A stretch of DNA of 64,000 nt from Loxodes magnus (lineage: Eukaryota; Ciliophora; Karyorelictea; Loxodida; Loxodidae). A program made the position numbers and the translations under genes. The DNA lies in contig CAMPDV010000927.1 in NCBI GenBank assembly GCA_946699065.1, positions 62,001-126,000 on the forward strand, in the 5' to 3' direction. How positions within the stretch are numbered: the stretch's first letter is position 1; every line of letters begins with the position of its first letter. Below the pieces are notes generated by a model. That model was not told where the DNA came from. It made no database searches and saw nothing but the letters and a program-made list of their open reading frames with translations. Of the stretch, positions 27,150 through 40,100 are shown one piece after another.

Positions 27150-30100
27150 TTAAAAGAGAATAGTTATTATATGCTTTCTTAGCAATTCAATTTACTAAAA
27201 TTTAAGAACATAAATTTTATGAAAATTAACTAGATTTGTTTAATTTATCTATCTTTAGGTATAAATAACTATAATTACATATTTTATTTTATATATCTAT
27301 CTTCATAAATCAATTAATTAGCTGATTTTTTAAATATAATTATCTAATTAACTAAATAAAATCTTGTCTACCTATTTAATAGTGATTTAATAGCTTAAGC
27401 TGCTTGTTATCTCGCTTAACTTAAAAGGATTAAAAAATAGAATTTTAATACCTTTCATATAATATTTAATGAAATCCCTGCCAATTTTATTTAGTTAGTT
27501 TATATCCTGCTGCTTTTCAAATTTTTGCTTATTTAAATGATTTTTCTACCATTTATTGAAGACAAATGCTTATAACCCAATTAAATGATTTATTTAGCGA
27601 TGAATTAGCATAGAGTATTAAGTTGAATTTTGATTTAGTTTACACATAGAGCATCATAATTACTATTAAAAGGATAATAGAATAAATTAAACTTTATTAT
27701 ATAAGCAATACATCATAATAATACTTAAAGCTTTTATTAAGAGTTTAATTATAGCTACTAATAATTAGTTTTACAAATTAAAATTTTAAAACTGTGAAGT
27801 TTTAGAAAAATAAGAGTTATTTAATAAACTTTATTCATAAAATCTAAATATTAAATTAACCTTAAAATTTAATTTTTTCTTATGCTTTCTCTATTGAAAT
27901 CAAATTAGCTTATTGTACATTTATAGTTGCTTGATTATTATCACTTTTAGTGATTTGAAAGAATTGATTAGCAGATATGATATTTCTTAATTTTTAAAGA
28001 TAATGATTATTATTAAATATTTTAAAAAATAAAAGTTTATCATAAAATAATAGTTATGAAATAGATCTATTAATTAAAATAATCTAATATTAATTTTAAA
28101 ATTATTCCAAGCTTTTTGAACTATCTAGATATTTATATAATTTAGCTTAATAATAGTCATTTTGAAGAAGTATTAACTTTATTTTTGCGTTATTTAAAGC
28201 CTAATTTGAAAAATTAGATATAGTAGCCATATAATAATACTCGTGATGATCTTAAAAGGTAAAAAGGATTTAAGTTTTTAATTAGGAAAATCTATTAACT
28301 AAAATTAAATTAATAAAGTTTATAAATTGATAATAACTTCTATTTAAGATAATTAATCTGCTAATTATAACTTGAATCTTTATTTATTGAATACTTCTTT
28401 CCTTACTGTAGCAATTCCTACGTTATTATTGTTTGCTCTTTACTATCTGCTTCAAGGTTATAACTTAAATTAACCTTCTATTATATAATTTTAATTTGAT
28501 AGATATACAAAGCTCTTATTCTTAACTATGAACTAATGCTTTTTTAAATTTAATTTATCAAAAGTATACATTATAATGATGAGTCTTCTTAAATCAGATA
28601 TATAAATTATATATATTTAGTTGCTCCTTTATCTCTAGTGTTCTAGTTTTAACTTTTTTATTATTTTTAATATTCTTCTTTAGTTTTATTTCATCAATTA
28701 TATCTATTTTTAACAATATAAACATATAGAAGTTTATCAAAAGTTATTAGGTTTTATATTATCACTATTCTAACTTTTTATAACTTATTGGATTATAAAT
28801 TTAGAATTTACAAGATTTAAAAGTAAAAATGGAAAAGCAAAGAACTAATTAACCTTTTTCAGAAGACAAAAAAGGAGGTTTAAATGATTCATCGAACTTA
28901 AAAAAGAAAAGCTGAACTATTAATATCCTTATAATATAAATAAATTTAGATACTTCTTGCTAATTATAAATATAAAAATAATTAAAATAAATAGCAATGC
29001 TAAATATTCATCTTAATATACAAATTTAAATAAATAAATAACTTTAAAAAGGTAGATACATAACTAAAACCTTAGATTTAAAATGAATCTCAATCATAAT
29101 TTAATTAATATATAATAAATTAAAATATTAGTAATTAATATTAATATCAAAATAAATATTAATTATTAAATTAATAAATAAATATAATGTTCTAAAGATG
29201 TAATAAATTAAAATAAAAATATTTTACTAAGTTACTAACTACAATGAAAAAATAAGCAAATTAATATTATAAATTAATTTAAATTAGATAGGTTTATTAA
29301 GTTATTTTTAAATTAAAAAATAGATAAAATATTTAAAGTTATACTATTATTATTATTATTTCATTTATCTCTCAGAAATTAATTATTAATATCCATTTTT
29401 TATTGAGGCTATAATAAAGATTCCTAGATAAATAAATTTTCTGAAGATGTATGTTAGAAGCATGAAAATGCTCTCCATCTATAAATAAATAAAAATTTAA
29501 GAAAATAAGTGCTAAAAATAAGGAAAAGGTAATTAAATAAAAATTTAAAAATAAAGATAGAATCTCACATTTTAAATGAAAAGGTATAATAATAACTTAG
29601 CTAAATTTAATTAATTAATATAGATTTAATTTATATTGTAATAATTAATATTTTTATTATTATTTCTATTATATCTCAGAGAATTAAAGCTTATAGTCAA
29701 TTCTCTATTAAGGCTTAAGGTAAATTTTTTGAAATGTTTCTAAAAGTTAATCAAATCCTGCTTAAATTAAAATTACTCACAAATAACCTGTCATTCTACT
29801 ACTTTCTTTATAGAGCAAGCAAGTTATTATTTTCGGAATAAATTAAACTCAATAATCTAATCATAGAATTAATTAATAGCAAGTTAAATTGCTTTTATTT
29901 CTATCAAATTTTTGCTTTATTTATTCAATTAATTATTATATAAGTAGAGAAAGATTAAGAAAATAAACTATAGGATAAAATATACAGAAACTAAAATATT
30001 AAAAGTAATTTCCTTCTTTATAAAAATTTAATTTTTCAGATAGATTTTATTATCTTAAGTTTTATCTTTACTTGGACAATCATAACTTTTATATACTTAT

Positions 30101-31640
30101 AATGAGTTGCTGAGAGTTGAGAAATAAAAGCTAATATTAATATTACTTTATTTAATCTAGAACTTTTTTCAATGTCTTAAAAACTCCTTAAAGATTTGAA
30201 ATTTTAATTTAGTAGTTATGCAATTTATATAGTTGCAGCTCCCTTGAACCTTTTAATCTACTTAATAATGTCCTAGACAATTTTCTTTATTTATTAATAA
30301 TCTAAGCTTATGGAAGAGCTTAAAGTATTTTTTCAAATAAAAGAGATTATAATTTCTTATATATTTTAATTTTTACCTCTCATAACTTAGAAATATCATA
30401 GAATAAAAAATTTTAGAAAAGAAAGATTCTTAGAAAGTTATAAAATATAAATCATTTTGTCTCCCAAATCAATTTTTTCACTAAAGCTAAATAAATTTGG
30501 TTGAAATGATACCATATCCTAAGTAACTTAAGAAAATTATAGAAATTAGAAGCTATAATTTACAAACTTAATAATTATAATATAGTCAAAAAAAATTAAA
30601 GAGATTAAATATAAATTTGATATAAATAGATAATTTAGATATAATAAAGATATTATAATCCTTTTAGATAGATTTTAATATTACTATAAAATTAATTAAT
30701 TTATATATAATTTAATCTATTAATAACTATTATTTAAACATACCTTTAATCATCTTATAATTATACTAAAAAATTAAATTAAAACTCTTTTATAAAATAT
30801 ATAGACTAATCCTTATTTTTATTTGTTCAAACCTTATATTCCTAACTAACGATTATTTGACTATTATAAGTAAAATGTTAATATACTCTCATATTATTTA
30901 TATATATCCAATTAAATATAAAAATATAATCTCATCTAACTTATTTTAATAATAAATAAATAGAAGTCAAATAAAAATTTAGTGATAATACTTAATATAA
31001 GTTAATTATTTAATTATGCTTTTATCTTAGTACAATGCTTCTTTAAAACAATTTTTAAGATTTTTCTAAATTTTAGAATGTTTTATTCCTTATTATTTTT
31101 CCCTTCTATATTTTTATTTAATTTTCTCATTCTTAAGTACTGAAAGTGCACTTGGTTTTTACTAGAGGATAATTAAATTTTATTATTAAATAGAATTTTA
31201 ACCTATTTTAATTTAACTCCCTAAATACTAAGGTAAAATAAAAAATAATAGTAAGTATAAATCTAAAATTAAATTAGTATTTGTATTTAATTTCTTAGAT
31301 ATAAATGAAAAATAATAAATAAATATTAATCTCTAAACTTTATAAATTAATAAGAAATACTTAACTAAAACACATTGTAAGAAGTATAATTAAAATTAAT
31401 ATAAACAATTGTAAATCATACATCAAATAATTAAATATAATTAGTAAATTAATTAAATTAAACCTTATTAGTTTTTATTAGATGGTTGAATATACGAAAT
31501 CTTAATTAAATATTTTTATTTTACCTCCATATACTCATTAGCTTAAGATACATTTAAAAATAAATTAAGAAAGGAGAAGATATTTATAATCAGAGTATTT
31601 GAAATATAAATTAACTATTATGTAGGATTTTAAAATCTAA
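27150..31640 (+). repeat. Large decayed repeat, copy R1
   Basis: Several separated patches align by eye, in the same order and strand, with 51.2-54.15 kb: ~27180-27420 with ~51210-51450, ~28090-28240 with ~52010-52170, ~30580-30690 with ~53390-53500, and ~31470-31590 with ~54050-54170. Other patches match a third copy: ~27880-27970 with ~59950-60050, and ~28610-28730 with ~63560-63680. Spacing between patches differs from copy to copy, which indicates internal insertions or deletions. It may be an old duplicated gene or a dead mobile element. Confidence 0.5.
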
Positions 31641-33720
31641 ATATTCTTAGATTATACATAAATTACATTTATATTCATTTTTAATTTATCTTTATATTTT
31701 TCCTGCTTAAGCTTGTTAAATTTAACTTAGATTTTAAGCATTTATTGACTTATGTTTTGATTTAGTTTTTCAAAATTTAAATTCTTTTATCAAAATGATT
31801 TAAATAAGATAGCTTTAACTTTATTAATGAATACTTTTTATTTTAACTATTAATTAGTATTATCTCTCGCTTTTATAAAACAAATAAAACCTAAGAAAAT
31901 CTCAAAATATTTTTAATTTACCTTGAATTAAGCAAGTATAAATCTAAAATGCATTGCTTAATGCTGTAAAATAGGAATAATAGAATAAGTCTATTTTAAA
32001 TAATTAAGAGTAACTTTTATAGCTACTTAATTAGAAGGTTGCTTAAGATAATCACCTAATATAAGATAGAAAATTATATTAGAAAGAATAATTTTGTTTC
32101 TAAGTTAATTTTCTAAGATTAGCTAAAATAATTTAGGAAAAGAAGAATAAAAAAAATAAAAAGAATAATAATTATTATTTTAATAAAGAAGACTCTAACA
32201 TCAGCTTAGACTATTATAACATCTCCAAAGACAGCTCATAATACAAAAATAAAAATAAAATTTTAAATAGGAGTTACTAAGGAAAAATAGAGATAAAAAA
32301 CTTAAATTAAATAATGAAATAAGATATTAAATCTAAATAATAAGACATTCTATAAATATAATAGATCTCTTAAAAATAAAATTAAGATTCTCCTAAAGTA
32401 AGCAATAAGCTACCGATTATAGAATGCTTAGATTAAATTGACCTATAAATGTTTGGCATGCTTAATAATAATTTTATTAGAGTTTCTAATGAAATGATTA
32501 CTTAAATAAGACATTTAAAGAAGAATTTCTTATGAAAAAATTTTGCTCAGTTAAAAACTTGAATAGCAGTTAGAAATTTTGTACAAATCCTAAGCTTCAT
32601 AAGGTAAAAATGGGAGATAACTTAAAGGTCTGTAAAATATACTCAATGATTAATATTTAAAAGTATTATAGTTGAAAGTAACTTTGACAAATAAAGTAAA
32701 AATGTAATTGAAGAAGAACTTATAAAAGAAGAGTACTAAGAAACCATTAACTAATTTTGTACTATAGTAGCAAGAAAATCTTTCAACTAAAAAATTTTTA
32801 ACAAAAGCTAGTGCATATAAAATAGAAATTTAATCAATAATTAATATATGCAATAGTTTTAGAATTAATAATAACAAAAGAAATAAAAAACTAACAAATT
32901 TAGAAAAATAAACATTTCTTTACCAATTCATAAAAAAAGCTGATGAAGAAACTAAATAGAAAAAATGCTAAAATAATAAAAGGCTATTTCTAAAGAACTT
33001 GGTCATTTTTTAAAGTTAGATTAATAAACTAATGAGAAACTTACTTTATAATAAAAATAAGACTTAAAAAATGAAGGCTTTATATTCATATAATAAATAA
33101 ATAACTTCAATGAGACTTAAGCATTTATTAAGTGGAACTTTAAGATAATTCTTAAATGAAAATACTTATTTAATTAAGCTTGTAAATAATGACAGCATCA
33201 TAGAAATTAAATTAAATTTAAGTATGTTAAGCAGTCCTAACTAATTAGCTTGAAAACATAAAACAGGAAAAATAAACCTGAAAATAAAGTGGATAATATA
33301 AAGCTTTATAATAATCTAAGTAAAAATAGATAATAATTACCTGCTTTTTTTCCTTTTACTTTTATTAAATTCTGACTAATTCAGAATAAAATTTACATAT
33401 GATATTTTACATTTTTCGAAAGTAATAAAATGGGTAAGAGTTTTATTACTCATGATATTGAAGTTAATTCAATGATAATATGCTTTTGACTGATAGCTAA
33501 AATTTTAGCAACAGGGATATCTTAAAATCTGATAAGACCAAACTTTTTAAAACTTAATCATCTAACTAGCATAAATTTAAGTTACATACAGTAGAAGCAT
33601 TTTCTAAATGCTTGCTTTTTAAAGCATTCTGTAAGTAGGAATAAAGCAGAGAGATAAATCATAAAAAATGACAAAAAGAGAGAACATACACTTATAAAAA
33701 CAAGTAGAAATTTAGATAAT
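28590..33720 (+). pseudogene. Candidate long membrane-protein frame, intact or decaying
   Basis: One plus frame (codons starting at 28618, 30034, 32191) gives protein-like text at three places. A hydrophobic part near 29690-30420 contains YAIYIVAAPLNLLIYLIM and other likely membrane helices. A soluble helical part near 31800-33720 contains SNKLPIIECLDQIDLQMFG and EEELIKEEYQETINQF. G+C is slightly raised in these parts. Between them the text is like random AT-rich sequence. Openness is not evidence here and I recognise no family. It overlaps repeat copy R1, so it may be the remains of the gene that was duplicated. Confidence 0.25.
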
Positions 33721-33724
33721 TATA

Positions 33725-35040
33725 AAATAAACTATATGGATATAATTTATTTAAAAGTTTTTTTTAAAGTAGCAAGCTATGAGTTAAAGAAATGCAAGTC
33801 AAACTCATAAAATACATAATTAGATAATGTCTGATTCCAAGAAAATTATAGTAAAGATTAATAAACTAGAGAAGATACTAAAGAATCTACTTTATACTAA
33901 GTTCAAGCTTTTATTTTATATCTAAATTAATATAAGAGTGATAAATCAAATACACTGATCATCTCATTAAATAACTTGTTAATTATTAAGCTCTAGTTTA
34001 AACAAAGAAAATGCTAGCTATTTAAAAAAATGATATTTATTAAGCAGAATAAAGGATAAAATATAAAAAGCCTTAAGCTGATAATTTAGTAAAGGTAAAA
34101 ATAATAAGAGTAATAAAAAAAAAATATATCCATTAAAATAAATGTCTAATTAGGCTTATAGATTTCTAAGATAATTATAGTTAAATTCTTTATTAATTCT
34201 ATTAAATTATACAGCTATATACATTTTATTTTTATTTGGAATTTTAATTTTTAAATTTAAATTAAAGTAGAAAAGCTTTAGTATCTTTGAGCCAAGCCTT
34301 TACATCAATTTAAATTTGCAAGATTAATATATTAATACAAAAGAACTTCTAATTTAGTTATGATTTATAAAGAAAATTTCTTTAATATTTATAATGTTAA
34401 AAATCTTAAATTGTTAAATTTTAAATTATATAAGTACGAAGATCTTTTATTAAATATTTGATTTTAGTTGAAAGATATATAATAATTATCAGCATATCTA
34501 CCTTTTAAATTTATTATATCAATAAAATAAAAAAATTAATTAACTTAGTTAAACTTAACTAATGTAGAGTGTTAAATCTCATTTTAATTAATTAAATAAT
34601 TAATTAACTATTTAGATAAATATCTAAGATATTACTTACAATTAATAGTAAAATTTACCAAATATATGTTTATAAGATTATATCTAAATGTTTTTTATAT
34701 TTTAATGAAATAAAATTTTAATTATATTTTTAATTAGATTAAAGATTTAAAAATTTTATAAGGAAAGTCTGCTTAATTAGAATATAAAATTGTGTTCTTT
34801 AGAATAAACATAAAGAACTATGTATATCATACGTCTATCTTTTACCTTTATAATATTTTTAGTAACTATCCATTATAAATATTTCACAAATTTACCATAA
34901 ATTATAAATCACTTAATAAATTAGATTATTCTTAATTAAATCCTATAAACTGGGTATACCGTTTTTTATAAGCTAAATTAAAAGATAATGCTATAAAAAG
35001 TTTTCTTTAAGAATGATTATGTTTAGTTTATTTTAAACAA
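33725..35040. other. AT-rich stretch, nothing recognised
   Basis: No domain, RNA or clear repeat is seen. Composition matches the AT-rich surroundings. Confidence 0.4.
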
Positions 35041-35049
35041 ATACTCAAA

Positions 35050-36719
35050 GATTGATTTCGTCTTCAAGGTTGTTCCTTTTTCAAATTAAATTGTCGCATA
35101 ATAATTAAATCTCTAGCGAGTCAGATCTTTTTTAAATTTCTCTTTTCACTATATTAATAATTTAAGCAAGTTTAGAAAGATATTATTCCATAATATAATA
35201 TAATTAAAATTTAATTAAATAGAGTTATTAGTTATTTTAAATATATATATCTTTTTTGCAAATTGTTATATCTTTCTATTCTTCATCATTAAGTAATTTA
35301 GAATTTAATTAGTTTTTTATAAATCTCATTTATTTTATTTTTAGTATTAGTAAAACTTACTTATAACCTCTCTTTTATTTTATCATAACTAAAACCTTAA
35401 ATTCTTTATTTAGCTATTAAAGTTTTTCTTTTCATGATTATTAAGGTTTAGCTTGATATTACCAAGCCTATAATAATTTAAAATTTAGATAATAAGCTTA
35501 TGAAAATTACAAGGTTGACGCTAGATAAATCTTCTTTTTAAATTTTATTATCAATGTTTGAAAGTTCAATAAAATAAAATATAATAGCAAAGAGCTATAA
35601 TTGAGATTAGTTATAAAGTTGAATTATTTAAAAAAGTATATACATTAATATTTATAATCAAATGTCTCATTCATTAGTTTATATCCTTCATTTTAAAGGA
35701 CAATATTTATAAGCATTTGTAAGTTAATTATTAAAGGTAAGAGTTTTAAATCATTTATTTATTTTCGAATACTCTTTGTGTTTAATGCTGCTAATTAAAT
35801 TAATTGCAAGTTTAATTATTTATCAAGATATATTTCATAAATTTTAGCTTTATTATATCTTCTAATTGTTTTAAAATAAAATACTAGATAAGTAAGATAA
35901 AATGCAGTCTTTAAAAGATAAAAATTAAAGATAAGATTAGAATATTAAAGAATAATTATGAGGGTAATATATTTAAATAAATAGCTATAAATTACTAAAT
36001 TAATAAGAGATAGCTATTATATTTAAAATAAATAAGTTATAAAACTTTTATTTAACTATTTATCTATAATTATAAATTTATTGTCTATTTTATAATTAAA
36101 GCTAAAATATTTTAAATCTATATAATTATTATATTTTTTATTGTTTAATTAGTTAATTAAAATACAAAAGTTTCTAACTTTATATATTGGATGTATAAGC
36201 TTATTAATATTTAATAATTGTTTAATATTTTAAAAGAAGCGTAAGTTTAAGGTATTTATTATTATATGCTTTACTTTATTAAATTTTAAACTTTAGCTTA
36301 AAATTAGCTAATTAAGATGTAATAGCTTATATAAAGATATTTCATTTAGTTAAATTAAACTTAATTTATTAATTAGCTTGAAGAAAAAGATATAATTTAA
36401 GAGAAATTTTATATTTAAATATATTTGCTTTTAAGAGGAAAATTTTTGTAAATGTGGCCTTTTTCTTGATTATTAAGCAATGCTTAAGGATTAGCAATAT
36501 TAAATTTGATAATTTCATACATCTTAAATTTAAAACTCTTAATATGAAATAAGAAAATTTGATTTAAGCTAGTTAACGGTAGCTAATATGGGATTCTTTA
36601 AATTAAATCCATTTAAAATTATAATAATTTAATTTTAAGTTTTTTAAAAATAATTGGAATGCTTTAAATTCCTCTAATATAAATAAATTCATTATCTTTA
36701 TAAAACCAGCAAGTTTAAG
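35050..36719 (+). repeat. Duplicated block upstream of acetyltransferase copy B
   Basis: This is the partner of 24830-26266, with the same patches in the same order ahead of the second acetyltransferase relic. Similarity is interrupted by many small indels, so the duplication is old. Confidence 0.4.
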
Positions 36720-37143
36720 TTGATAGCATATCAAATTTTTTGATAGGAGGAAAGTCTTAATTGCTTTATATGTTTTAGTTAAAATTATCAAACTTAAGAA
36801 AATAACTTCTAGCATTTAAATTGGCTAAAGCAATTTCTTTAACTTTAACAATGAATTTTGGACTGTAAGAAATAGTTATAGGATACAATGTCTTGGTAAC
36901 TCCTAATTTTAGCTTTTAGCAACTACACATGGAATAGACTTTAAAAGTAGATAAGAACGAAAGAAATTTGCGAAACCTATTAAAGCAGGAAATAATGTTT
37001 GGATTAGAGGAAATATAGTAATTTTACCAGATATTGGACTGAAAATAACTTAGTAAGTGGATTTTTTGTAACTAAAAATGTAGAAGCTAATATTGTTGCT
37101 ACAAAAAATCCTGTTCAATCAATCAAAAAGATAATCAACTGGG
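36720..37143 (+). pseudogene. Maltose/galactoside O-acetyltransferase-like relic, copy B
   Basis: A second decayed copy of the same sugar O-acetyltransferase family. Recognisable pieces in different frames are EIVIGYNVLVTPN, ATTHGIDFKSR, then AKPIKAGNNVWIRGNIVILP and, at the end, KNVEAN and NPVQSIKKI. About 250 bases that copy A has between its upstream block and the hexapeptide core are missing. A few bases are also lost near 37045, and the terminal TGA has become TGG. Copy B keeps the VWI of the family where copy A has VRN, so the two decayed independently from a common ancestor. Confidence 0.65.
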
Positions 37144-40100
37144 ATTATACTTTTTAAAGTTTTCCATTTAAAAGAAATTGCATAGCTAAATTGTTTAAAA
37201 CTATTTTCGAAATTTCTTAGTTTATCTCTATTAAATAATTTATAATCTAAACTCTTTAAGTATTCCAATTATATTATACTAAGAATGCTTATCCTTATAT
37301 AGAAGATAAAAATTTAAAAATAAGAGAGATATTTTATACTTTTATATTTGTATACAATAAAAAGAAGATAAGGGTACTTGTTATATTATTCCTAATAACC
37401 TTGTCTGAGGCTTAATTAATAATACTTAAATAGCTTATTTTAAACTGCTTCATAATAAAATTATATATAATAATGATATTAATTTAGAATAGATAAGTCA
37501 ATCAATTATAATTAAATAAAGTAAACAATTTTGTTTGGTTGCTTATTTGATGAATTTTTAGATTTATAAGCAATATAAATATTTAGATATAAAAATGCTA
37601 TATCTTATTTACTAATTTTGCTTTAATTATAAACTTAATTTAATTCTTTTTTCCTTATATATTTATATCATTTTTAATGAAATTATTCTTTTACAATTTA
37701 TTTTAATATTAAAGTTAGTTAATTCTAATAAAATAAAGATTTGCAATAATCATAAAAGGTGTATACTTTCATAATTATTGGTAAATATAGTTCAATAATT
37801 TAAATAAGATATTTAGATGAAATTATTAAAACTCTATAATTTATTTCATTTCTTTAGCCAGCTAAAAATACCTTGAATGGCAATATTTTCTTGTAAGTTA
37901 ATAAGAAGCATTCTAACTGACTCAATGTTTTTATTGCTTCTATTCAATTTTTTAATCTCATGAAATGAGTCATAATTAAAGTCTTTCTTTAACCTAAAAT
38001 TTTTTCATTTTCCCTTGCTTATTTTATTTAAATCATAGTAGCTATCTTATTCTTTTTTTAATTTCTTTAAGTCTGCTTATTATGTTTTTTTTCTAAATTA
38101 AAACTTTAAATAATTTTTTAAAAGTTGTGAAAGAAGATTTTCTATTCTAAAGCTTCAGCTATTTTTTCTTTATTATTCTAGATAGCAGATTAAAGCAATC
38201 TCACAATTAGATAATTAATTATTCTCTTTCCCTTTGTAATTAAAATTATATTCCTATTACTCCACAAAAGTAACTTATTTCACTATATTACTATAAAATT
38301 TCTAAAATATTCAAATTGACTGTAATTTAATAATGAGCATTATGCTTAAAAATGAAAATGATTAGATTTATTTATTTTATCTATTAATTATACTCTACAA
38401 TAATAATTATAAAAGTATCTAAATATTTATTATTACTAGCTCTCTCTGTATCTTAGTACTTGATTGGTATTTATTCTAAGATTCCTATATTTTATTAATG
38501 CTTATTTTAATTTCTATCTTAATGGTTTCTTCATTTATTAGAAAATTATTTTATTTTAAAAGCAGCTTGATAAAAAACTTAGATATGAACATTTCTTACA
38601 AATAAAAGTGGAATTAATTTATAGTCAGTTTGTTATAAGATGGTCTTTAATAAATTTAAACAATTGGATGTATTAATTGCATAAACCAAAGGGTTTATCT
38701 TGCAATAATGAAGATATTTATTATAAAAAAGGTTAGCGATAAGCATATAATTATTAAGTTATAATAGAAAGCTAAATTTTCTTTAAAGTTACCTTTAGTA
38801 TTAAAAAAACATCAATAAAGCAAATTAAAAAGCAGGGTATCTTAAAGGTGCAGTCTAAAATAGTAAAACATATGAGAAGTTAGCATTATAAGTATTTAAA
38901 GAAATCCAATGAATTATTTATTTAAATTAATTAAGAAATTATAGATAAAGCTTTATTTATTAATAAATATATTACAACTTCATTCCTTTAATTAATTAAA
39001 ATTTATGCAAAAATAATTAAACCTTAAAATACTAGCAAAATAACTTGGTTATGAATACAGCTAAAATAACAAATAAAATTATAACTATTATGAAGAAGAA
39101 ACAGCACAAAATAGTTAAAAATGATATTTTTATACATTTAATTTGAATTAGTTATATAATGAGAAAAAAGATTAAAGTTTTAATTTATTCTTATAAATTA
39201 AGGTTAAATTAAATGTATAAATTTCATATGGCAATAATAAATATTTGATAAATAGTGAAACTTGAATATTAGTAAAGATAAGTATTAATATATAATAATT
39301 AATTTTTATTGTATAGAAATATAATAATAGTTATTAACTTAATTTAAAACTTTATAATAAATAAAATCCAAAAATGTTATTTATATAATTTTCATCTAAG
39401 GAGTTTTAAAATAAGTTATAAAGTATAAGCTAAAAACTAAATTTAGAATTCTTCTATTGATTAAATAAAGGACTTTAATGCAAAGAATGTAAATTAATTT
39501 ATAAATTAAGTTAAAATAAAGAAAGGATTAATTGTTCCTTATAATTTAGCTATTATATTAAACTTAGGAGGATTTAAGATATATAAGTAAATAATTTAAA
39601 TCTATAAAATTAAAGTTATCATCTGCTATAATCAAAAGAAAAGCTTATCCTTTTTAATTAGCATATTTAATATATAAGGATTTATACCATTCATACCAAG
39701 TAGTTATTAATAATCAACCTTAGTAATAACTTAAAAGCTTTTTTATTTATTTAATATAACAAATTGGATTGCTCTCCATTTATTTCGAAAATGACCAATT
39801 TACTTAAAAATTTGTAATAGAAGTTAAATAATAAAGGTAAGCAAATTTCAATAATATTGCTAAAAAGAAAAATTAAATGAAATCAAAAAGGAAATAAACA
39901 AAATGAGTATTATTCTAAAATAAAATAAAATGCTTCTTTCTTAATAAAATAAAAAGAAAACAAAAAAGTCTCTTTACTAATAATTTAATAGAAATAGTTT
40001 GGTAAAGTTATATAATAATAGATTTATTGATGTATCTAGATTTAAATTGTATATTCATATATTTTAGATAATATAAACAATTATAAGATCAGACTTGCAT

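Noticed and set aside
36603-36815. Minus-strand 70-residue hydrophobic frame
   Set aside because: It overlaps the plus-strand duplicated block and acetyltransferase relic B, which explain the sequence better.
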